From Candidatus Magasanikiibacteriota bacterium (GTDB lineage: Bacteria; Patescibacteriota; Patescibacteriia; Magasanikbacterales; GWA2-37-8), in contig CAIOJG010000121.1 of the NCBI GenBank assembly GCA_903858555.1, positions 1-8,333 of the forward strand: DNA of 8,333 bases, given 5' to 3'. The notes beneath the pieces are model-generated. The model saw only the letters and a list, made by a program, of their open reading frames with translations, was not told the DNA's origin and made no database searches. Below are positions 1 to 5,930 of the stretch, one piece after another (positions within the stretch are counted from its first letter, which is position 1; each line of letters begins with the position of its first letter). Both the position numbers and the translations under genes were made by a program.

Positions 1-174
1 AGTGTCGACCGAAGCCGACCGTGGAGTATCGAGGATAGACACGAAGTCCTCCCGCGACACGATGACCTGGAGCCAACGCAGCACGTCCTCGAGCTTACGC
101 TTTCCAGTACCCAGCAGTTCGCAGATGGACGCCCAAACCGCGAACAGATTCTTCTGTACATCGCCACTATTCAT
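1..174 (-). CDS. Small hypothetical protein, N-terminal 58 residues (runs off the window)
   Basis: The frame starts at ATG (174-172) and stays open to the window edge. The protein begins MNSGDVQKNLFAVW and later reads GKRKLEDVLRWLQVIVSRED. The visible part looks like two amphipathic helices (about residues 7-22 and 27-48) joined by a Gly/Lys turn, with no signal peptide, membrane segment or Cys pair. Four features make it a real gene: an AAAGGAG ribosome binding site 6 nt before the ATG, a near-consensus promoter upstream, no in-frame stop, and normal hydrophobic spacing. Composition is odd: about 56% GC, rich in CTG, GTC, GTG and CGG codons, while most neighbours are AT-rich. I do not recognise a named family. 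I have a weak impression that short proteins with a similar 'VLRxLQxIV' helix recur in CPR genomes, but cannot verify it. The overlapping plus-strand frame at 2-202 is Ser/Thr/Arg-rich and lacks an SD, so it is taken as the shadow. Confidence 0.72.
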   Translation of the reverse strand, partial: MNSGDVQKNLFAVWASICELLGTGKRKLEDVLRWLQVIVSREDFVSILDTPRSASVDT

Positions 175-332
175 GGCAATCTCCTTTGGCTACTATTCAT
201 AGCCTTTTTTCTCTAGAAACCTACGCCCGCTACTAGCGAGCGCACCCCTCTTACCATAAGAGGAAGTTTTTATTACCATTTTGGTCGCAAAAACCTCTTC
301 TTATTAACTTTTACATTGTACCAAAGAACGAA
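175..332 (-). promoter_or_regulatory. Long structured 5' leader of the left-edge small gene
   Basis: From the predicted transcription start (about 332) to the ATG lies an untranslated stretch of about 158 nt. Read on the minus strand it holds three consecutive hairpins. 263-247 is CCTCTT / AAGAGG with a 5-nt loop, extendable by two G-U pairs. 244-222 is a stem of about 10 bp with two G-U pairs and an AGU triloop. 204-188 is GGCTA / TAGCC with a 7-nt loop, ending directly against the SD. The CCTCTT arm can also pair with an upstream AAGAGG at 299-294. A 28-codon open frame (279-193, beginning MVIKTSSYGKRG) crosses the hairpins but has no well-spaced SD. Between this leader and rpmE I see only the two promoters. 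A cis-regulatory role is inference; no known riboswitch class was recognised. Confidence 0.5.
181..187 (-). promoter_or_regulatory. Strong ribosome binding site of the left-edge small gene
   Basis: On the minus strand this reads AAAGGAG, 6 nt before the ATG at 174. It fixes the start codon. It stands out because most other genes in the window have no recognisable SD sequence. Confidence 0.8.
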
Positions 333-338
333 CTTAGC

Positions 339-367
339 AGTATAACGCCTTTTTCAGCCTTTGTCAA
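339..367 (-). promoter_or_regulatory. Sigma-70-type promoter of the left-edge small gene
   Basis: The minus strand reads TTGACA (367-362), a 17-nt spacer, then TATACT (344-339), with a predicted start near 332. It is one base from consensus with ideal spacing, which suggests high basal transcription. It lies back to back with the rpmE promoter: the two -35 boxes are 18 nt apart. Confidence 0.75.
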
Positions 368-385
368 CTCCTACCCCACCATCTC

Positions 386-413
386 TTGACTTTTCCCCAC
401 AATCTGCTATAAT
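386..413 (+). promoter_or_regulatory. Sigma-70-type extended -10 promoter of rpmE
   Basis: The sequence reads TTGACT (386-391), a 16-nt spacer, then TATAAT (408-413) preceded by TG at 405-406, an extended -10 element. The predicted start is near A420, giving a leader of only about 19 nt before the rpmE ATG. Confidence 0.8.
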
Positions 414-438
414 TGTCCCATTACACTAATTTCTATAT

Positions 439-729
439 ATGAAAGCAAAAATTCACCCAGAATATAACAACGACTGTGTCGTAACCTGCGCTTGTGGCAA
501 TACTTTTACCACTGGTTCTACTATGAAAGAAATCCGCGTAGAGTTGTGCAACAAATGTCACCCTTTCTACACCGGTAAACAGAAATTCGTAGACACTGCT
601 CGCCGCGTAGAGAAATTTGAAGAAAAGGCTGCCAAGATCGCGACTGCTACGGCTGCTCGCAAAATCACAAAAGCCAAACAAGCCGACCGCGCTGCTAAAA
701 AGACCGCCAAGAAAGCAGCCAAAGCTTAG
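439..729 (+). CDS. rpmE: 50S ribosomal protein bL31 (zinc-binding type)
   Basis: This is a 96-residue protein of the large ribosomal subunit, at the subunit interface. It begins MKAKIHPEYNN, the usual L31 opening. It keeps the zinc-binding cysteines C17-x-C19 and C37-x2-C40 followed by HPFYTGKQKF, which marks the Zn-binding rather than the Cys-free form. The family core is about 65-70 residues; here residues from about 62 form a Lys/Ala-rich, probably helical tail likely to contact rRNA. The ATG sits about 19 nt after the predicted transcription start and no SD precedes it. The gene is transcribed alone: its own promoter lies upstream and a strong intrinsic terminator begins 11 nt after the TAG stop. 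Confidence 0.96.
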   Translation: MKAKIHPEYNNDCVVTCACGNTFTTGSTMKEIRVELCNKCHPFYTGKQKFVDTARRVEKFEEKAAKIATATAARKITKAKQADRAAKKTAKKAAKA

Positions 730-739
730 CTATTTTAAG

Positions 740-778
740 AACAGACCATAAACGCCCTTTTGTTTTGGTCTGTTTTTT
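740..778 (+). terminator. Rho-independent terminator of rpmE
   Basis: The arms are AACAGACCA (740-748) and TGGTCTGTT (766-774), a 9-bp perfect stem. The stem can extend by AAAC/GTTT (750-753 with 762-765) after a one-base bulge. A run of six T follows at 773-778. It separates rpmE from prfA, so prfA needs read-through or its own promoter. Confidence 0.88.
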
Positions 779-802
779 GTTAGAATGATAACGGACAAAT
801 TT

Positions 803-1864
803 ATGATTAATAAATATTTAGAACTAAAAAATAAATACTTGCAACTGGAGTTGGATTTACAAAATCCGACCATTCTTAATGATTCCAATAAACTTAAAAA
901 GGTTTCTCAGGAGTACAATGAGTTGTCTGAAGTATTTGTAAAAATTACCGCGCTAGAAAAAGCGGAAAATAATTTGACCTCGGCGATTGAGATGCTCAAG
1001 ACCGAAACCGACAGTGAAATGAAGTCTATGATGGAAACTGAAATTTCCGAAGGCAAAGAAACGGTGGCCGCTATCGAAAAAGAATTGGATGAAATGACTC
1101 GCCCGACCGATCCCATGGACAAAAAGAATGTCATCGTGGAAATCCGTGCGGGTGTAGGTGGTGATGAATCCGCTTTATTTGCGGCCGAACTTTTCCGTTG
1201 CTATTCTCGCTATGCTGAGAAAAAACGTTGGAAGGTAGATATCATTGATGTGAACCGAATTGGGATTGGCGGCTACAAAGAAGTTATTTTTTCTATTGCC
1301 GGACACAATGTTTACAAAGATTTAAAATATGAAATGGGTGTGCACCGTGTGCAGCGCGTACCGGACACTGAAAAAGCCGGACGTATTCATACCTCGACCG
1401 TGACGGTCGCGGTGATGCCGGAGATTGATGAAGTGGAATTTAAAATCGAAGCCAAAGATTTACGTATTGATACTTTTTGTGCGGGTGGTAATGGTGGCCA
1501 AAGTGTGAACACTACCTACTCTGCTGTGCGTATCGTCCACGTCCCGACCGGCACAATTGTGCAGTGTCAGGATGAACGTTCGCAGACCGCCAACAAAGAC
1601 AAAGCGATGAATGTGTTGCGTTCTCGTTTATATGAACTGGAAAAAGAAAAACGCGAAAAAGAAATGTCCGATAAACGCAAAAGCCAAATCGGTAACGGCG
1701 ACCGCAGTGAAAAAATTCGTACTTACAACTTTCCTCAAGACCGTATCACCGATCACCGCATCCACCAAAACTGGAACAACATTGGCAATATCTTGGACGG
1801 CGAAATTGAACCAATAATTTTAGCCTTACGTGAAGCCGACTATAGAGAACTTTCCAATGTCTAA
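803..1864 (+). CDS. prfA: Peptide chain release factor 1 (RF1)
   Basis: RF1 recognises UAA and UAG stop codons in the ribosomal A site and triggers peptidyl-tRNA hydrolysis. From the chosen start it has 353 residues, close to the usual 355-360. The order is an N-terminal helical domain (about 1-105), then the codon-recognition domain with the RF1-type tripeptide P-D-T at 187-189 (RVPDTE), then the catalytic GGQ at 231-233 within AGGNGGQSVNTT, then GDRSEKIRTYNFPQ and the C-terminal domain. RF2 would carry SPF instead of PxT. ATG 803 is preferred over the in-frame ATG at 785. It gives a start (MINKYLELKNKYLQLE) matching the RF1 family's first helix as I recall it, and 785 is only 6 nt past the terminator T-run. 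Neither has a good SD (only GGA 7 nt before 803). The stop overlaps the next gene. Q233 is the expected target of the PrmC encoded two genes downstream. Confidence 0.96.
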   Translation: MINKYLELKNKYLQLELDLQNPTILNDSNKLKKVSQEYNELSEVFVKITALEKAENNLTSAIEMLKTETDSEMKSMMETEISEGKETVAAIEKELDEMTRPTDPMDKKNVIVEIRAGVGGDESALFAAELFRCYSRYAEKKRWKVDIIDVNRIGIGGYKEVIFSIAGHNVYKDLKYEMGVHRVQRVPDTEKAGRIHTSTVTVAVMPEIDEVEFKIEAKDLRIDTFCAGGNGGQSVNTTYSAVRIVHVPTGTIVQCQDERSQTANKDKAMNVLRSRLYELEKEKREKEMSDKRKSQIGNGDRSEKIRTYNFPQDRITDHRIHQNWNNIGNILDGEIEPIILALREADYRELSNV

Positions 1865-3347
1865 GAAAGAAAAAATTTGCCTAGGGATTATATTACTTGC
1901 CGCTTTTGCAATTCGAGTAATTAAAACATTAAAAGTTGGTGATTTTTGTTGGGATGAATTTTTTAGCGTCACTTTTAGTCAAAAAAGTTGGGGCGATAGC
2001 TGGCGTTATTGGTTAATGGAAACAAATGGTCCGGCGCACATGATAGTATTAAAAATTTGGTTTTGGTTTTTTCCAATTAACCATTTTTTTGCGCGCTTGC
2101 CCAGCATTATATTTGGCACCTTATCCGTGTTATTTTTTTATAAATTTTTAAAGAAAAATTTTTCAGAAAAAGCCGCTGTTTTAGGCGCGACTCTCCTTGG
2201 ACTCAACGTGCTCCAAATAGCCTCGTCGGCATTGGCCCGCGGATATTCACTATTAACTTTATTGAGCATCATCTCAATAATTATTTTTTATGATGTCTTT
2301 ATCAATCAAACAAAAAAAGACAGCCCGTGGTTGCCACTAATAAATTTCTTGGGCATAATGACTCAACTAACTTTTGCTATTCTAATAATCTCCCAATTGA
2401 CCTACTTGGCCAATTCTAACATAAAAATTTTAAAACAATATATTAAAAAACATTTACCACTTGGCATAGTGGCTACCATTTGGTACACAACATCTTTTAT
2501 TCTTAAACACAGTGTTAAAAATTGGGGTTCTGCGTGGTTTTTAAATACCGGACAAAAAAATATCGGCGTATTTGCATCGCTATTTGACATGTTGGGATTG
2601 TTTTCTAGACCGACAAGTTCTTTAATCGTGTTGTTCTTGATGGTGCTTGGTTCATTTTTGATTATTAAAAATTATTTGAAAAATCACGAGCTTGAAAAAT
2701 TAAATAAATTTTATTTTCTAATTATATTTTGGGCGTTAACAATGTTTTTTACAATCTTAACGGGGATAGAAAATATTAAATTTTATATAATCTGTTTACC
2801 GGCTTTTTCTGCTATTCTTGCCATAAACATTTCCGAACTTAAAGTTAATAAATATCTACTAACCGCATTTACAATCGCCCTTTGTCTTCCGGCTTTGTAT
2901 TATTATCTTAACGACGAACCCATTTCACATTGGTCTGAAATGTCTCAATATATCGACAGCACTAACACCAAAAATAACAAACGCCTGCTGGTACTGACAG
3001 ATTTTTATGACCTCCTTAGGATAAAACAATATGTCGGTGAAGATATTGGCATAAAAGCTTTTAGAATTACTGATGAAAATCAAGATCAAATAAACAAAAG
3101 AATTATATTAGAAAATTATTTGTACTATCCACACTCTTCACAGGAGATTGATGATTGGTTAAAAAAAGAAAATCTTCCTGGTAACTATACCGACTTATTC
3201 ATTATTCAGTCGAGCTTGACTATGGGTGGGATTGATCTGACGGGCAGACTAGAGAGTATGGGTTTCAAACAATTTGAAACTTGGAATTTAGATAATCTTT
3301 CCAACAAATTATATTGGTATGAAAATACAACAACTTCTAAAAAATAA
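1857..3347 (+). CDS. GT-C fold (GT39/PMT-like) integral membrane glycosyltransferase
   Basis: This is a 496-residue polytopic protein with about ten hydrophobic segments across residues 7-365, then a soluble tail of about 120 residues. After the first helix comes GDFCWDEFF with D33-E34. An acidic pair in the first outer loop is the catalytic signature of GT-C enzymes such as ArnT and PMT, which use polyprenyl-phosphate sugars. Also GT39-like are NGPAHMIVLK (the family's 'PP-Y/H' area) and ARLPSIIFGTLSVLFFYKF. The likely job is adding a sugar to a lipid, glycan or protein at the outer membrane face; donor and acceptor cannot be read from sequence. ATG 1857 is chosen over GTG 1830. It overlaps prfA by 8 nt and gives a Lys-rich tip before helix one, whereas 1830 has no SD and lies deeper in prfA. 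Its 3' end overlaps prmC by 29 nt. It is more AT-rich than prfA. Confidence 0.8.
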   Translation: MSKKEKICLGIILLAAFAIRVIKTLKVGDFCWDEFFSVTFSQKSWGDSWRYWLMETNGPAHMIVLKIWFWFFPINHFFARLPSIIFGTLSVLFFYKFLKKNFSEKAAVLGATLLGLNVLQIASSALARGYSLLTLLSIISIIIFYDVFINQTKKDSPWLPLINFLGIMTQLTFAILIISQLTYLANSNIKILKQYIKKHLPLGIVATIWYTTSFILKHSVKNWGSAWFLNTGQKNIGVFASLFDMLGLFSRPTSSLIVLFLMVLGSFLIIKNYLKNHELEKLNKFYFLIIFWALTMFFTILTGIENIKFYIICLPAFSAILAINISELKVNKYLLTAFTIALCLPALYYYLNDEPISHWSEMSQYIDSTNTKNNKRLLVLTDFYDLLRIKQYVGEDIGIKAFRITDENQDQINKRIILENYLYYPHSSQEIDDWLKKENLPGNYTDLFIIQSSLTMGGIDLTGRLESMGFKQFETWNLDNLSNKLYWYENTTTSKK

Positions 3348-4137
3348 TCCGGACATCGAGCTACTTTTGGCTAACGCCATTCATAAAGAAAAAATATTTG
3401 TAATTTCTCATCCTGAATATTCTCTAGGCTCACTAGAAATCGGACGATTTTTTTATTATCTTTGGCAATATAAACATGGCTATTCAATCGCCGCCATCAC
3501 CCACCATAAAGAATTTTTTGGTCTTGATTTTTTTGTCAATAAAAACGTTTTAATTCCGAGACCAGAGACTGAAATGATTGTAGAAGAAGTTTTAGGTATT
3601 TTAAAAAAATCCACTGATAAAAATTTATTAATTGATATCGGCACTGGCAGCGGCTGCATTCCGATTGCGATTGCCAAAAATTCACCGTCTCCATTAGACA
3701 TTATCGCTCTGGATATTTCTAAGAAAGCTTTAAAATTAGCCACAAAAAATATTCAGAAACACAACGTTAAAATCAGATTAATATGTAGCGATCTACTCGA
3801 GAAAATATTTCCGGCTGATTTAGCAACATACACTAAAATAATTATTACAGCTAATCTGCCCTACCTCACACAAGAACAACTAGAAGACGAACCGAGCATA
3901 CAAAAAGAACCAAAAGTTGCTTTGGTAGCCGCCGAAAATGGCCTGGCGCTTTACAGAAAAACACTTGATCAAATTAAAAATAAAATTAATAATAAAAATT
4001 TACTAATCCTTTTTGAAATAGATCCCAGTCAAGAAATGTCTATCCAAAAAATTGCCAACGAATATTTACCCCAAACAACCTTAGAAATTAAAAAAGACCT
4101 AGCCGGCCTTTCGAGAGTTTTAAAAATAACCACTTAA
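3319..4137 (+). CDS. prmC: Release factor glutamine N5-methyltransferase (PrmC/HemK)
   Basis: PrmC methylates the glutamine of the GGQ motif in RF1 and RF2 using S-adenosylmethionine, speeding termination. The protein has 272 residues (the family is about 275-290). A helical release-factor-binding domain (about 1-65) includes IELLLANAIHKEKIF. It is followed by FGLDFFVNKNVLIPRPETE, with VLIPRPETE at 77-85. The SAM-binding loop DIGTGSG is at 106-112 and IIALDIS is the acidic strand-2 motif. The active-site tetrapeptide is N-L-P-Y (179-182), not the family's N-P-P-Y; Asn and Tyr are kept. NLPY is also the form found in KsgA/Erm RNA methyltransferases. Substrate choice still fits PrmC because of the VLIPRPETE motif and the prfA neighbourhood. 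There is no SD; the start lies inside the upstream gene, suggesting coupled translation. Its TAA stop falls within the convergent terminator. Confidence 0.93.
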   Translation: MKIQQLLKNNPDIELLLANAIHKEKIFVISHPEYSLGSLEIGRFFYYLWQYKHGYSIAAITHHKEFFGLDFFVNKNVLIPRPETEMIVEEVLGILKKSTDKNLLIDIGTGSGCIPIAIAKNSPSPLDIIALDISKKALKLATKNIQKHNVKIRLICSDLLEKIFPADLATYTKIIITANLPYLTQEQLEDEPSIQKEPKVALVAAENGLALYRKTLDQIKNKINNKNLLILFEIDPSQEMSIQKIANEYLPQTTLEIKKDLAGLSRVLKITT

Positions 4138-4155
4138 ATCAAGTGGTTATTTTTA
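4121..4155. terminator. Bidirectional intrinsic terminator between prmC and the DUF3048 gene
   Basis: This is a perfect 15-bp inverted repeat (4121-4135 with 4141-4155) around the 5-nt loop AAATC. The core is ACCACTT/AAGTGGT, flanked by A-rich and T-rich arms, so RNA from either strand folds into a hairpin ending in U. It begins inside both coding regions: the prmC stop (4135-4137) and the opposite gene's TGA (4141-4139) sit at the loop. Confidence 0.9.
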
Positions 4156-5179
4156 TCTTAATATTATCAGGTATTATTTGTATCCAGGTCGTGCCTGGTT
4201 TTAGGTTCAATTCTTGTCCATTGGAATCATAGAATCTCGTACGACCATTTTCTTTTCTCCAATTTCCCAAATAAGAAATTCCATCACGCATTATGCGCAT
4301 ACTACCATTGCCCGCAGTGGTAATATCCAGTCGACCGTAATCATCGACCGCTTTAGACTTTACATATTGAACTATTACATTGTCCGCATTTACAGCGACG
4401 CCATCAGAAGTCATCTGCTGATCATTTATAAATCTGTTATAATTTTTATTAGTCACATCATACTTCCAATTTACCACATAATCCTGCAAATAATCTATCT
4501 CCACACTACTCACTACTGAATTTAAACTATTTGATTTATCACCAAACTTCCAACCGGTCGAAAATTTATTTTGCTTGTTTGTATTTTTAGCCAAAGCTTT
4601 ATTCCAAAAATCACTTTTGGTATAAAGATTATGGGGAGCGATTCGACTGTCATCACGCCAAAAATATTGACCATTTTTCATCTCATCCATATCAAAAACT
4701 TGGTCGGCTTGAATTTTAGCCAAACCATCCGGAGAACCACCGCAATGCATATACATTCCAGAATATTCTTCCAGCCAATCTATAAAGTACGGTCGAGCGC
4801 TACGTACCGGGCCGACCTTGGCCACATCTTGCGAGCTATCAAACAAAGCAAAATATCGAGTGATACCACCTTCGGCCGGCGCTTCATACACAATCTTGGC
4901 CGCTGTTATTCCGCTCTGCGGCCTGGCGTCTGGATGATTATCAATCATCACGCCTACCACCTGTGGACTTACTTCATCGGCACTGCTAACCGGCAATCCA
5001 TCTAAAGCACTAAATAAAATACTAGATGAAGCGGAAGCAGTGGAGGTGGTGACAGCCGGATTGGTGTTTTCTTTCCACGCCACATTATTTTTTGAAAAAA
5101 TAAAATAATAAGCCCCGACAATCGCCAAAGCTGAAATAAACAAAGTTGTTAGAAAAAATTTAAATCCACGATTTTTCAT
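4139..5179 (-). CDS. Membrane-anchored DUF3048 (YerB-like) protein
   Basis: The protein has 346 residues. One N-terminal hydrophobic helix (about 8-28) follows a basic start (MKNRGFKFF), so it should be a single-pass signal anchor with the body outside. There is no lipobox cysteine, unlike the lipoprotein YerB. A Ser/Thr/Ala-rich linker (about 38-55) leads to the DUF3048 domain, with VGVMIDNHPDARPQSG (75-90), IVYEAPAEGGITRYFALF (96-113), VGPVRSARPYFIDW (122-135) and MHCGGSPDGLAKIQ. The C-terminal half carries VIVQYV and a closing GTTWIQIIP, typical of the second DUF3048 subdomain. The family's biochemical role is not established to my knowledge, though YerB-like proteins are surface proteins of Gram-positive and CPR bacteria. 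It has its own extended -10 promoter a few bases before the ATG. The stop is TGA, inside the shared terminator. Confidence 0.9.
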   Translation of the reverse strand: MKNRGFKFFLTTLFISALAIVGAYYFIFSKNNVAWKENTNPAVTTSTASASSSILFSALDGLPVSSADEVSPQVVGVMIDNHPDARPQSGITAAKIVYEAPAEGGITRYFALFDSSQDVAKVGPVRSARPYFIDWLEEYSGMYMHCGGSPDGLAKIQADQVFDMDEMKNGQYFWRDDSRIAPHNLYTKSDFWNKALAKNTNKQNKFSTGWKFGDKSNSLNSVVSSVEIDYLQDYVVNWKYDVTNKNYNRFINDQQMTSDGVAVNADNVIVQYVKSKAVDDYGRLDITTAGNGSMRIMRDGISYLGNWRKENGRTRFYDSNGQELNLKPGTTWIQIIPDNIKIKITT

Positions 5180-5187
5180 ATATACCC

Positions 5188-5196
5188 ATTATAACA
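5188..5196 (-). promoter_or_regulatory. Extended -10 promoter giving a near-leaderless DUF3048 transcript
   Basis: The minus strand reads TGTTATAAT, a perfect TATAAT with the extended TG, ending 8 nt before the ATG. Predicted initiation is at about 5180-5182, so the mRNA has 0-3 nt of leader and no SD. No good -35 is present: at the right distance is TTCAAA, inside the loop of the rplY terminator. Confidence 0.65.
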
Positions 5197-5197
5197 T

Positions 5198-5229
5198 AAA
5201 AGACCCACCATTTGAAAGGTGAGTCTTTT
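5198..5229 (-). terminator. Intrinsic terminator of rplY
   Basis: Read on the minus strand, AAAAGACTCACC (5229-5218) and GGTGGGTCTTTT (5209-5198) form a 12-bp stem with one G-U pair around an 8-nt loop, closing in a run of four U. The flanking A and T arms make it terminator-like on both strands. It starts 9 nt after the rplY stop and overlaps the upstream part of the DUF3048 promoter. Confidence 0.82.
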
Positions 5230-5237
5230 TAAGAATC

Positions 5238-5906
5238 TTATTTCTTTTCGGCAGCAGCTGCGGCAGCGGCTTCGTCTTTTTCTTTTTGACCAACCACTTC
5301 CACCTTAGCAACGTCAGCACTCTTACCGGCTTCTTCCAAAGCTTTCATTTGTTCTTCAGTCATGGCTGGAGTTACTTTAGCTACGAGCACATCACCGGCT
5401 GGAGCAATCACTGTGAGGCCTGCACCCAAAACCAAATCTTTAACTTTGATAGCATCGTCGTAAGTTTTCAAACCAGACAAATTCACTTCGAGCAAAGATA
5501 CCAAATCTTTTGGTAAACATTCGATAGTCACCTGAGATACATTGTGTACCAAAGTACCACCAAGTTCTTTTACGGCCGGAGCTTCGCCCACAAACTTCAA
5601 AACAACTGGAGCCTGCATAGTCTTGTTCATATCAATACGGCGCAAGTCGACGTGGATAGGAGTGTCTTTTACTGGATTATATTGAATATCGTGTACCAAT
5701 ACTTTTCCAACATTTTTTCCATCGATTTCCAAATCAATCAAACTGGAATCACCAGCTTGTTTGTAGAGTTTCAAAAAATCGGAGTTAACCAAATCCAAAG
5801 AAATAACATCACTACCGGCGCCGTAAGCAACCGCTGGCAATTTACCTTGTGCTCGAGATTGTTCTCCTTTGATAGTGCGGGTCACCGCTTGCAACAAATA
5901 GGACAT
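5238..5906 (-). CDS. rplY: 50S ribosomal protein bL25, CTC/TL5 long form
   Basis: bL25 binds 5S rRNA in the large subunit's central protuberance. At 222 residues this is the long CTC/TL5 type, not the ~94-residue E. coli form. The N-terminal 5S-binding domain (about 1-92) includes RTIKGEQSRAQGKLPAVAYG and VLVHDIQYNPVKDTPIHVDL (about 69-88), both strongly characteristic. The C-terminal beta domain (about 95-185) includes VGEAPAVKELGGTLVHNVSQ and VTIECLPKDL, followed by a charged Ala-rich tail ending EKDEAAAAAAAEKK. The ATG (5906) begins MSYLLQAVTRT, a normal family start, and has no SD. It lies 24 nt after the zinc-ribbon gene with no clear terminator or promoter between, so co-transcription with it is likely. 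It ends at an intrinsic terminator. Confidence 0.96.
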   Translation of the reverse strand: MSYLLQAVTRTIKGEQSRAQGKLPAVAYGAGSDVISLDLVNSDFLKLYKQAGDSSLIDLEIDGKNVGKVLVHDIQYNPVKDTPIHVDLRRIDMNKTMQAPVVLKFVGEAPAVKELGGTLVHNVSQVTIECLPKDLVSLLEVNLSGLKTYDDAIKVKDLVLGAGLTVIAPAGDVLVAKVTPAMTEEQMKALEEAGKSADVAKVEVVGQKEKDEAAAAAAAEKK

Positions 5907-5930
5907 ATCAACTTTATTTACTTATTTAAA

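Noticed and set aside
2..202. Plus-strand frame of 66 codons at the left edge
   Set aside because: It is antisense to the small gene at 174-1, has a Ser/Thr/Arg-biased product, no SD and no visible promoter. The minus strand has SD, promoter and better protein character.
188..210. Plus-strand terminator-like GGCTA/TAGCC hairpin followed by TTTTTT
   Set aside because: The stem is only 5 bp and no credible plus-strand gene lies upstream. The same hairpin is better explained as part of the minus-strand leader.
781..803. Promoter for prfA at TAGAAT (781-786)
   Set aside because: No matching -35 at 16-18 nt (best TTGTTT at 15 nt). It cannot be separated from chance in AT-rich DNA, so how prfA is transcribed past the rpmE terminator is left open.
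4214..5005. Two plus-strand frames of 101 and 144 codons (4214-4519, 4571-5005)
   Set aside because: Both are antisense to the DUF3048 gene, which has clear family motifs through the same region, and neither has SD or promoter.
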